Shown in pieces: positions 13,401 through 26,300 of a DNA stretch of 64,000 nucleotides. This DNA is from Tenrec ecaudatus. Lineage: Eukaryota; Chordata; Mammalia; Afrosoricida; Tenrecidae. The notes beneath the pieces are model-generated. The model saw only the letters and a list, made by a program, of their open reading frames with translations, ran no database searches and was not told where the DNA came from. The position numbers and the translations under genes are program-made. The DNA is taken from contig NC_134539.1 in NCBI RefSeq assembly GCF_050624435.1, forward strand, positions 47,524,001 to 47,588,000. Reading direction: 5' to 3'. How positions within the stretch are numbered: the stretch's first letter is position 1; the number at the start of each line of letters is the position of its first letter.

Positions 13401-16400
13401 GGGGGGTGAGGAGGCCTCAAGGAGCCAGAGAAATATCCTGTGCTTCATCAGTGCTGTACTGCGCCCTGGTTGACTCATGCCTTCCTTGTGACCCTTCTGT
13501 GAGGGGATCTCCCATTGTCTACAGAACCCATCACCTAGTTTAAATCAGAGACAGTTTTTGCTGTTGAGAACATTAAATACAAAAAAATTCTATTTTTGTT
13601 ACCAATAGTGGGAAAAGATAAAGGAGCAGGAGAGAGTGACCTCTTCAGAACAAGCAGACTGCCTGACGTATGCATGCACAGGAGCATTATAATGAAATAT
13701 TCTCACCAGTCGGTTAACAGTTTGATTGAGTGCACACTAAAGTTATATTTAGGACACATGTATGAAAGCTCATCAAATTTCCAAAGATCTGTATTCAGTT
13801 TAAGACAAAAACTACACCCCATGTCCCCCAATCAAACAAACAAATAACAACAAAAACAGCCCAAAGCCGGTACAACAATAGCAGCAACAACAAGAACACC
13901 CCTAGCCAAACAAGCAACCAGTCAGCCAAGGAGACATTTCTGGGTATGGCTGCTGCACTGTTTCCACATACAATACAATACAATTTCCTAACTTGCATTA
14001 ATTCAAAGGACGTCTTTTTCTTCTTTGAAGGGTTTAATAAGGCATCGGATGTTATATGGAAGATGAAAGGCTATGCTAATGGAAGAACTTTGAAGTATCC
14101 CTAGACGCCATTTATTACTTTGTAAGCTTGGCTTATCATTTTGGCTCCCCTGGCCACTTCCCCAGCACCCCTTGCCTCACCTTGCAGGTGTTTCTACACT
14201 TCCTCTTTTTGATTTTCACAACACCCCAAGCTGGCTTTGCAAATCAAAGGTGCTCAGTTAAGGTTTGTGAAAGTGAGCTAAATTGAATCAAGAAGGCATG
14301 GCCTCTTATGAACAGTCTGTTTCAAACAGTTGAACTTAAATGCACTTGAATTCAAGAAAGGAGCATTTACAAGCAACCTATTTTTTAAATTTTCTAATCT
14401 AAACTGGATGGATGTCTCAACGTGTTCCACTAGTAGCTTTCAGTAAAATACTAGTTAAAAATATTTTTTAAAATTTTGAATTAGGTGAAGGTTTACATAC
14501 TACATCAATACTTCATACACATTCTTATGGCAATCCCCTTAATTTATCATTGCTTCTGTCACTTCCAACTTTTGTTTCCTGTTTCTATTCCTTGTTTCTT
14601 CATGCCCTGAACATAGTGATCCTTCTCCCGGAAGCTAAACTGCTCTGAAACATGAATCCAGTCACGCTACCCTTTTTGGTAAAACTCGTGTTTCTCTATC
14701 ACGGTAATATCCAAGCTCCTTACAGGAGACGTTAGTCTCCCAGGGCCGCCACAGCAAAGTACCGCAAACTGGCTGCCCTTTGCATGTTAAATGGTGACTT
14801 CAGTTCCAGACCTGACGGCTAAAGGCCAGACTCTGAGGGGCTCCCACCAGTCTCTATCTGACCTGTAAACCTAGTGTCTTTTGTGAAGTCAAATGCCAAT
14901 TTACTTTAATTATTTTGGTGTCTGATTGTGTTAGGCTGGCTTGAGAAGCACACATTCACACACATGAAAGAAACCGATATCAAGAAAATCTTTTGAGAAG
15001 GGTGTAGAAGTAGTTAAGTCTGGCTTAAATCCATGGGTCAGATGTTAAGCTGGAGGCTTTCCTGGTTGGAACTGGTGCCAGGGATGATGAATCAAGAAGC
15101 AGGAAGACAAGCAAGGAAGCAGGAAGACCACAGGATGGTGGAAGCAGAGGCAGATCAATCCAAGGACACAAGGTACTATGGTAGGCCATTGATCGCTACC
15201 AGGGTGAGCAGACAATATGGCGGATTAATGAACCAGGTGCAGGAGCCATACCAGCAAGAAGAGATAAGCTTTTCCACAGAGTCTGTTTAAATAGCCCACG
15301 CCCCCTAGGTAACTTCCTTTGAATTATATCAAGGCTCAAGGCTATGGCCTGATTAAGGGAATAGCACCTTACCCTAAAGTTCTTATACAGCTTGGAAGCT
15401 CATGGAAGATACCCCCCCCCCCATACAGTTGATTACATTATGTTAGTTCACATCATGGGAGACTCCTGGCCTAGCCGATCTGACACAAAACCTATCATAC
15501 TGACTTAGAAACTCTGCTTACCTATCTCATTCTTTAGACACTGGGGCATAAATAAAATCTAAAGTTCCTTTCTTCTTTGCCAGGGGTCAGTAGAAGTTCT
15601 CTGTAAAGGTCAGATAGTAGTTGTCTTAGATTTTGCCAGCCATACAATCTGTTGAAAAGATTCAAATCTGCCGTTCTTGTAAGAAAGCCACCATAGACAA
15701 TCGGCATGCCTGTGTTGCTGTAAAATTTAATTTACAAAACATGGTAGAGTGATTGAAGTTGGCCTACTGACCATAGTTTGCTATGGTGTTAGTCTGGGTT
15801 GACTAGAAAAACAAATTCATAGACACTCATATGTGTAGAAGAAAGAGCTTTATATAAAAGAGCAATTGAACATTGAGAAAACATCCCAGTCCAGTCCAGA
15901 TCAAGTCCATAAGTCTGGTATTAGCCCATATAGCTGACCCCAATCTATAAATTCCTCTTCAGACCCACACAACACATACAATGGTACTGAATGCAGGAAG
16001 ATCACAGTCCAGTGGGTGGAAAGTCTTGGGAATCCAGTGGCAGTGGAAGCATCTCAGCGCTGGCATGGGTCTCCATGTGACTTCTTCAGCTCTCGGGCTC
16101 TAGATTACATGTATTCTAGTATTCCTTCTCAACAGGAATGTCTCACAGGGAGTGAGCATGTGTCCCGCCTCCAGCAAGCTATTTATCTGCTTAGCATCTC
16201 CAAATGAGGTCATCAAGCTACGAGCTGATTGACAGCCTAACTCCACTCCTTCACTCTCAAATTGACAACACATTATGTAACTACCATAGCTCTCAACTAA
16301 AGTTGTTGAGAAGGCTCAATAAAACTGCGTGCTAGATAGTAGGGTGTGGCTTTCCATGGAAGGTAAAAAAAGGATGTAGTCTTAATGTTGTGGCAATTCC

Positions 16401-19400
16401 TCTCAAGTTATAATGACGGAGATGTAGGAAAAGAGAAGTAATTTGGTCTCTCATTAGAAGAGATGGCTTTCTGCCCTGCATAGGAAGTCTGATGGGACTT
16501 GCTTTGCAGGTATAAAACTGGTTTGGGGGCCATTCCTCTTAATACCATATGACCTTGTTCTCATATTCCCATCAGAAAATTTACTACATTACCCACTGTT
16601 GGGATAATATGTCTGTTTTCTGTATCCTTCACTTGCATTTACTTGAGTTCAGAGAAGAGCTTATATATTGAGTATTTTAAAATTATTCAAGAACCACATA
16701 TATATATACATGCATATATATAAACAAATTAAATCACCACCATCTGAATAATATCTTTTAACAATTTTTCTATTTTACTTCAGAGCCATATGTAGGTACT
16801 GAACAAGCCACAATGGTTCTTGAGCTGCAGTTTGCTGACCCCTGCTTTAGACAAAGGAATTCTATATCTTTATCCTCTGTAAGGAGCTCTGGTGGTGCAA
16901 GGGTAAAGGTTTATTCTGTCAGCTGCAAGGACAGCAGTTCAAATCCACGGACTCCTCTGTGGGACAAAGAAGAGACTCTGCTCCTGTAGAGATGAGGGAA
17001 GTCTTAGAAACGCCAAGGAGCAGTTCTACTCGCTCCTGCAGGGACACTGGAAGTTGGACTTGAGTCTATGACAGCGAGTTTGCTTGATTTCTTTTTCTTC
17101 TACCTTTGGGTGTTTTGCTCAAGGGACTCGTATGCTGTCCTCCCACTACTCTTCTCTTTCTTGAAATTACATCCATACCTGCCTTCTAGAACCAGGTTTG
17201 GAACTCCATCAACCTCTATCCATCAGAAGTAATATTTCTTTCATAAGGGTGAGTTAACTTTTCCTCTGAAGCACCCTCACAGGTGACTAATTTGAAAAAT
17301 TCAGCAATAGGAAGTCTGTTGACATAGATAGGAGCCATTATGGCACCGTGATTTAAGTGCTTGGCTGCTAATTAAGAGGTTGGTAGTTTGAATCCAACTC
17401 TCCTCTTGGTGAAGGATGAGTAGGAGAAAGATGTGACAGTTTGACTCCAACAAGATTTAGAGCCCTGGAGACCCATTCAGACAGTCTACTCTGTCTTAAA
17501 GAGTCACCGAATCAACTCAATGGCATGGGGTTTTGGTTTGGCTAACCTGGGTCCAATCGTGTTCTTCAATTAGCACTGTCTGGCACGAGTCATATAAACA
17601 AGTTTCTATTTTTATTTTCCACACTATTCCTTTTTATCCCCCAAGAGGTAATACATGATCAAGAGCCAATGGTACTGAAGGGAGAAGTCCAAGTTGCTGC
17701 AAAGGCCTTACCCGAAAATAAGGATTGTAGAGAAGACAGAATACAGACTGGAATGTTTCAAGATGCTCATGAAGCACCGGAAGTACTCACTAAAATGTGC
17801 CAAGAAGTTTGGAAGACAGTTACATGGCTACCTTGCTGGAAGAGATACAAAATTGAACTCATTCTAAAAAAAAGGTGACACAACAGAATGTAGAAATTAT
17901 CCTGAACAATAATATCATTAATGTCACCTGAAAGCAAAAGTTAGCTGAAGAAAGTTCAATGGTGGCTGCGGTGGTATGGAGGCAAACTAGCCGCTGTAAT
18001 GCCATTGTGTTGACTGCTGAATGATCTGCCTCCTTCTCCCTCCCATCTCAAAAATCCCTGCTAGTGATTGATTTTAAAATGTAGTCATGTACCCAGAAAT
18101 AGGACATTGTAGTTAATCTTGTTAGTCTTTAATGTTGTTCCTTTTGATTATTCGTTCATATTGTTCCTTTTGATGTTGTAACCATGATGTTATAATTAAT
18201 CTTACTATTCTTATTTTGTTAACCAGGATGTTCTAATCATCCTTCTAGTATGGTTTTGTAACAGGTGTACCCTGCTTTGATCTAAAGAATTTTAACATCA
18301 AATTTGCTTTTGTCATACCTGCTCACTCCATAGAAAAGTCCCCATACATGGGTTTTTACCTCTATAAGCTGGCTATTATTTCACTTGGGACTTTAGCTTA
18401 AAGAATTACTTTTAGAGTCATTACTTTTTAGAGTCCTGTTAACCAAAGACTCTTCTAACTTTCAAGACATCCTAGTGGCTGTCATTTATTTGAACCCACA
18501 ACAGCACATCTGCAGTGAGCTGCTAGAAATGCAAGCCAGACTCAGAAGAGGATGTGTCATGAGGGATAGTATTGCTGATTTCAAATGGGTTTTGATTGAA
18601 AGCAGAGAATACCAGAAATGTTTGCTTGTGTTTTATCAACTATGAAAATACATTCAACTGTGTGGACCATTTCAAATTATGGGTGACATTGCAAAGAATA
18701 GGAATTCCTGAACACTCCATCGTGCTCACGTGTAATCCATTTGTAGATCAAGAGGCGTTTATGTGAATATAACAAGGTCATAATTCATGGTTTGAATCAG
18801 GAAAAGTGTGAGTCAGGCGGTATCTCTTCACCATACTTACTCAATCTGTATGCTGAACAAACAATTGGAGATGCTGGACTATATGACGCGAGAGTGGCAT
18901 CAGGATTTCAAGACTCATTGGCAACCTGTGATGTGCAGATGACACAGTCTTACTTGCTGAAAGCAATGGGCATTTAAAGCGCTTGCTGATGAAGATCAAG
19001 AATTGCAACCTTCAGATTCCTACTCAGTATAAAGAAAGCAAAATTCCTCACAACTGGATAACATCATAATAAATGGAGAAAAATGATGCTGTCAAGGATT
19101 TCATCTTGCTTGGATCCACAATCAATGCTCATGGAAGCAGCAGTTAAGACAGCAAAGGGTGTTTTGCATTGAGTAAATTTGCTGCACAAAACTTTAAAGT
19201 GTTGAAAAGCAAAGATGCTATTTTGAGGACTAAGGCACCCTTGACGCAAGTCCTGGAGTTTTCGGTGTGTCATATGCAAGTGAGAGTCGGACAATGAGTA
19301 AGGATGCTCAGGAAAAATGATGCATCTGAATTGAATTACGGTGTGGGCAAACACTGTTGAAGGTTCTCCGGAGTTCTAAAAGAAGAAACATATCTGTCTT

Positions 19401-22400
19401 GGAAGAAGTACAGCCAGAAGGATTCTTAGAAGTGAGGATGGTAAGACTTTGTCTCCAATACTTTGGACATGTTATCAGGAGAGATCAGTCCCTGGAAAAG
19501 GACATCACACTTGGTAAAGTAGAAGGTCAGTAAAAATGGGCAAGATCTTCAAAAAGAGACAGCCACACAATGGCTGCAACCATGGGCTCAAACATAACAA
19601 TTGTGCAGATGGTGCAGGACTGGACAATGTTTATTTGTTCTACAAAGGATCACTATGAGTCAGAACCCATACAATGACACCTAACACAACATACTCCTTC
19701 TTGTCACAAAGAGAACACATGAGGTCTAACTGCTTTCATCTTTCTAGGGGACTCATGAGTAACTTGGCTAGCCCTCCAGAATTGGACCCTCCCAGCACCT
19801 TTGTAATCGATGGTTTTGTTTTATTATATACCGAGAGTAATGGGCTAGATCAGCGGTTTCCATCCTGTGGGTTGCCACCCCGTTGGGGGTTAACGACCCT
19901 TTCACAAGGGTCGCCCGATTCATCACAGTAGCAAAATGACAGTTATGAAGTAGCAATGAAAATAGTTTTATGGTTGGGGGTCACCACCACATGAGGAATC
20001 GTATTAACGGGTCGTGGCCTGAGGCAGGTTGAGAACCATTGGGCTAGGGTATACCGGTTTGTGAAGTTGCCTCAGTCAAACATCAATATTGATGATCTGC
20101 ATCTGTGTTCATTGTATGGGATTGAGTTTCTATTGGCACAGTTGATGGTAGCAATAATTGTGTAGCAAGATATGTCTACATGACCAGTCCCCACATAAAA
20201 CTCTCCAAACCTGAAACTCAGATGGACATCACTAGGCAAAAACATTCCACACATGACCCTGAAGCCCAGTTCTAGGGTACTCCCATGTGGCCTCAGACAA
20301 GGCAGGACACGAGAATCCTGTGTGGGACATTTCTGGATTCTCCAGATGTCTGTCTTTTCTCCCTCGGCTTTTGCTCTCTATTCTTTTTTGCAGTACATCT
20401 TACCCTTGATCTACTTACTCTATTGTTGAGTCTTGTGAGTCCTTCTGTGGAATCACCATCTAAAACACTCCTATATTTCAACAACATAAACTCAAGGAGA
20501 AGAGCGAGGCCAAAACCAGGGTGCAAAATTGAAAGGGGTTCCAAACAAGTCAATAATCACAATACATAATTATGCAAATGTTAATGCAAAACTCACGATA
20601 AACAAAATTTCAAATTAAAATAAGTTAAACACTTGCAAGACTCTGCCTCACTTTAATCTTTATTCAGGCAAAGAGAGGTGCATGTGTTATTATCGCTTTT
20701 CAGTTGCTAAGCCCAGGAGGAGGTAAGAAATGTTGGCAATGGCCAATGCCATTGCTAGCTGCTGCCTAATCAATTCCAACCCATAACAACCTCATGTGGT
20801 GGAGTAGGACTGCCCTACAGGAATATTTTGACATATAAGAGTTTTATTGACATACAATTCACATACCATATGATTCAAAGGTTTGAATATATAAAAGAGT
20901 TGTACAATCATCAACCCAATCAATTTTAAAACACTTTTCTTCATTTTTGTACTTATTGTTATTAGCTTCCCATACTCCTCCAACGTTCCCAGCCATAGCC
21001 ATAAATACTATTAATATAAATACTATCTCTATAGATTCAACCAGCCTTGATTTCACATAAAGAAAATCATACCAAAAAACCCCAACAGCAACAAAATAAA
21101 ACATAGCAAAACCTCAATCCAAAGGAGCACTAGAATAAATTTACAAATGGGCCAAAAGGGAAAACAAATTATGTGACAACTTAACTATCTTTGCATTAGT
21201 TTACTTTCTGAAACACTCTGAGGCCCAGGCTTATTCACATCCCTGGTCAATGTTCAAAGGGAATTCAACGGAGGCCTTACCCTCTTAGGGGCTCTGCAAA
21301 TGGATTTCAGGCTAATCCACAACCTTCTGCAAACCAGATGCTCAGAATTGAAGCTCTAATACAATTCTCTCCTCTGGTCTTGGATTTTATTATTACAATT
21401 CTTGGATCACAAAGGCTGGTGTGCTACTTGCGTGTGGACTTAGCCGACACGTTACTTACATGGATGCCAGTTTTAAGACAAGCCTTTAAGACCACAATGG
21501 ATTAGTTGAAACAAAATGTATATGAATTGTTGGTTGTAAAACTGATGGATTGGTTAGAAGACCACAGAAGGTTTTTTGTTTCTTTTTCCTGATAGCCAGG
21601 CATTATCTGCTTCATTCACCATACTTTTCTATAGCACTCATACCTTCAGTGATCCCCTCATGAGGGTAAGTATTGAGCAAGACCACATCATAAAAACTGA
21701 TTGCTCTTAAATTATGCCTTACAGGATTTTCTTGCTATAATTGTTAAGGAAGCAGATCATCAGAGAGCTTTAGACGTCTCTTGCAATCTTTATTTCTTGT
21801 TCTGTTCTACATTTTGGGGGGAATATAGGTGCACAGCTATATCCTGGTACTTCAGTAATTTCCACATTTTATAGTATATATTCAGTCTTGTGCTAGACCT
21901 CTAATATACACGATGAGAGAAACCAAAAGGTATTGTTATAAATCATAGGAACTTTTATTAAACAAAAATATCACAATGTGAAAGTATTACTTCATGACAG
22001 ATCCTTCATCTAGGTCTATACACTTCTTTTATAAAATAAACTATTGTGAATAAGGAAAAGGCTTTCAGAAATCTTCAGTTTTACATCCAACAGTTCATAC
22101 TAACCCACTGCAGTCCCCTCAATGTGGCATCACTTAGCTCACTTCCTTCCTGTCCTTGTGACTCCATTCCTCTTTCTTTTCTAACCTCTGCACTTTGTCC
22201 TTGGGCAAATGCTGCCCCTTGGATCTTAATATCTTAAATAGCAGACTATTCCGACTAGGGACTCACACATTTGTACACTTCTAAAGGTCGTGCTTCCATA
22301 TAGCTCTTTCTAGTCCAAATTATTCTGTACTCTTCACCGTCTACCGCTTTGGAAAAGCAGTTTGGGCCTCCTTGAGGTATGAAAGCTATATTCTTTCTTA

Positions 22401-23264
22401 ATGTTCTTCGAAGTTAGGGAACAAAAAGAAGTCTGAAGGGGCAAGGTCATGGCTGTAGGGTAGAGGGGTGAGCTTTCCCAGTGCAGTTCTCAAAGGATGG
22501 CACTGACCACCGAAGAAGAACGGGCAGGTACACTGTTGTGATGGAGAAAGAAAGCTCCTTGGTACATCTTTCCTGGCCTTTCTCTCATAAGTTCAATTTT
22601 AAGCTTTAACAGTTTCTCCTAATAACCCCCCCATGATTATCCCGTGTCTTTCAAGAAAATCTGTCAAGATTACCCTGCTGGAATCCAAGAAAGTTACCAG
22701 AATCTTCTGAATGGAAAGTAACTGGCCCAGCAGATTCTTTCAAAAACCACTCGTTTGATTGGGCCTTGCTCACCAGACACAGGGAAATGCAAGACTCCAC
22801 CCCTCCCCAGTTATTAGTAAATCCAAGACTCACACCCAGTTATAATTCATTCTATAAAATGTCTTCATTAGCTTTGATCTTACATAAAGGTTGATGGAAA
22901 GATGAACTCTTGAGCTAGGTGATCTTTGTACAATGCTTTTAATACCCAACTCTAAAGCTTGCCGAGTCTGTTAAGTTGGGTTGATTAGAGAATAAAATCC
23001 AGTGACACTCATGTATGTGTAATAAACAGCTTTATGTCAACAAGCCTTATCCATCAGGAAAACCTCCCAGTCCAGTCCCACTCAAGCCCATAAATCCTAT
23101 CCTAATCTAGAAATCTCTCTTCAGATTAATGCAGTCACAAACAATGATGCAGAATATGGGAACATCACAGACTGGTGGGTGCACATTCTTGTGGATTCCT
23201 TGCAGTGGACACATCTCCAGGGCTCTGGCCAGCATCAGGGTCAGCCAGCAGGAAGGTGAAGGCA

Positions 23265-23303
<39 letters not shown>

Positions 23304-26300
23304 TCCCAGGGCCCTCTTTATGAGAAGGTCACACCCACAAGGAGGCATCAGACTGTGACCTGATTAACAGGCTAGGCTCCACCCTGACACTATTATATCC
23401 TCAAGTTGACCGAAATTATGTAGCTGCCACATGAGTGAAGCCAAGATGTTGGCTTAAAATAGACAATGCCAAACCCTGTGAGATCCCAACTTCAGTAGCC
23501 ATCACGTCGATGGTCATTTTCCCACCAGTTTCTTAACTTCAGGTATAGTTTCTTCACTGATTCAGGTTGATGGTCTTCCCTCTCTTAGTCAATCTGTGAG
23601 GTTTTCCTGACCTTCCTTAGACCATTAGATCCATCTGAAAACTTACTTGAGGTGGGCATCATTCTTGTGAACTTGTTGCACAGCTTCGATGATTTGGGGA
23701 GTCCGCTTGAGTTTCGATAATATGTTGATGTTAACTTTGGCCACAAAATTGTTTCTTCCCAAGACACATGAAGACAAGCACATCACTGAGATAACTTGTC
23801 TGCATCCACTCATGGTTTGTGGAGACATGGCTAGACACAGTTCACTGGGAATAAACTCATGCATGCATGAACTGGAGACCCTGTAGCAGTTCTTTTTGAC
23901 TTTCCCTCATATTACAATTTGCATGACAGCCATTAAAAGGCAGGTGATGTAGTTCCTCTTTCACAGAGAAGAAAACTGATCTCCATGGAGGTTACGGCAT
24001 ATTCCCAAGGTCACCCACTAACAAAAGGCTAGGATTGAACCAATAGTGCTCTGCTTCCAGACATGGCAAAAATCGGCTGTAGACAACTTTTGGGGTGGGG
24101 GACTGCTTAACCATTGTTTCTTACGAAGGTGAATTTTCACCCTTTGGTAAGGTCAGTCCTTCTCTAGGGTCCAACATGCTCCCCGTTTTCTCTTATAGGA
24201 CCCTCTCTTCCCAGCCTGACTCTTGAAGGCTTTAAGTTCCTTACTCCTACTGCCAATCCCATCCTCTTTCCTGCTCAGCCACGGCCACTCACGTGGGACT
24301 CTTTCAATCTCCGCACATACTGTAAGGAGAGTACTTTCTGGAAATTCTTTCCATGCCCTCAGCAGGAGCCCTCCAGAGAACTCAGTCTTGTAGAGGGGTT
24401 CTCCTGAATCAGTTATTCCTGAGTAATCTATTACCATCTCTGTACTCATAAGCCTTTACTTTTACTTGTGCAGTTAAGTGTTCTGGGAAGCTATTTTACT
24501 GTAATATCATCGTGAAAGGTGGAGCGGACCTTTGGTAGTTGGTGCCCACACTTCAGCAGGTGGCCAAGCCTGGCTGAGTCTTTGCTTCTCTTCCTTCTCC
24601 GATTGCATACACCTGTGCTAACCTAGTTCTGGACTGAAGCCACTAACCTAGGGGGTCTCTTTATGAATTTTAGAGGTTTTCTCAATACCCTAGCATCATA
24701 CACACTCTTTGTGTGTCCATATAAATTTATAGCCTTTGTCAGATTTGAACAGGGTCTATATATCAAACATGAGCCATTTGTAACAAAATGCTGTATAGTA
24801 TTCTGATGACTCAAACCTAGTAAAAAGCTAGCCAAAGAGTTTAGATGCCCCAACCGAGAGATATCACAAAATACACTTACCTACCAAAAGTAGTCTTCCT
24901 GGAACACAGGGTGATATTCCAGTAAGTGAAGACCCCACGGACTCTAGAGTAGAATGGAACAAACCCACCCTATTCCCTGGAATCTGCTTTGCCGCTCTAT
25001 GTCCCTGCCACTGCAGCGGAATTCCAGCCAGATGTTCAACCCACCTCTGCACGGACACTTTCCATGGCAAATAATGCTCCTAATCCACCATGGTCTGGAG
25101 TTATTATGACATGACTTCATTGGTTTTAGTTAAGAGGAACACACACACACATGTATGTGTCTCTTGAAAAGATTCACACGAGTGAGAATAATGAGCAAAA
25201 ATAAAATCACAGAGCCCCAAAGAATGATGCAGTGTGGAAATGGCAGGGAAGGGATGCCAGGCAACGATGGGCCGAGTAAAAAGGGTTCTATCTGAGCACG
25301 GGAGTCATCTTGAGACGCTTGGCAGCAAAAGCAGAATGAGTAAGCCCCGGGCTTCTCTCGCATAGCTGACGGGTGCACGGAGCAACATGTTCCCCCAGCT
25401 CTGTGTTCTGGGAAAAGTATCATTAAGATGTCTGATGCAGTGTGCATTCAAAATGGCATAATGGACACTGGCTCTTGGCCAGATGTTGTTGGGTTTTTTT
25501 TTTTTGCCAGGAATATGAGCACATTTCTTACCACAGCTTTCAGTAGAAAGTCGACTCAGTAGTGGGGTTTTCTTAGCCTCCCGCAGAAACAAATGGATTG
25601 CCATCCTGTCAACTCTGACTCATGGCAGCCCCAGTGGTACAGAGCTGTGGGGGGAGGTCAGATGCTCACAGGCATCCTCCCTGAGGGCCATCAGTTGCCA
25701 GACTGCAATAGGCCCCGCACCCTACTGTTAAGGACACTGGACGCCTGCAGTCATCTATTTGGTTCCAGAAGGTGGGGCTTTACACCCTACTGATAATGGT
25801 TCCTATGGAGATCTAGAGAACAGGTTAAAGTTAAGCTGCCATCCTAAATCTAGGATCCGCCCATCTTGTCACATGTATACCCCCAATCCCTCCTCTTCCT
25901 ATTGCATGCATGTCCCTAGACCACCCCCTCTCATTACTGTATTACCCATAGGACAGCCCCTTCCTGTGACGTAGGTCCTCACCGTAATTAGGGGGCTTGC
26001 AGGTCCCCAGAGAATATAAAAAGCCTGGGCTAGCATTAAATCTCTCTCTCTCCCTCCACGTGGACCATTGGGTGGAGCTGAAGTGAGCATGCTGCCATGG
26101 GTCGTGTCTGACTCCATTTATTTCAATACTTCTCTTCTATCTCTCATGCTCTCTATAACTTTACTATGATCCTGACTTATCGCTGTACAATTGCGCCTAA
26201 CCCGTAATGATGTGTTAGGGGCTGGCTTCCCCTGACACAGAGCAGAACTTTGCTCCCTAGGGCGCCCCTGGCGGTCGTTTTTACAGAAGCGGGTTGTCAG

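Larger units (their letters stand above)
21930..23890 (-). mobile_element. Decayed mariner-family transposon, split by an LTR
   Basis: The minus strand shows mariner transposase remains in order: N-terminal [16 protein letters not shown] (about 23640-23720), second [18 protein letters not shown] (about 23440-23500), [11 protein letters not shown] (about 22750), and a frame-broken region corresponding to the [18 protein letters not shown] block of mariners (about 22400-22460). Frameshifts and stops throughout; inactive. Solo LTR 22968-23431 lies between the HTH and the catalytic region. Ends approximate. Confidence 0.75.
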
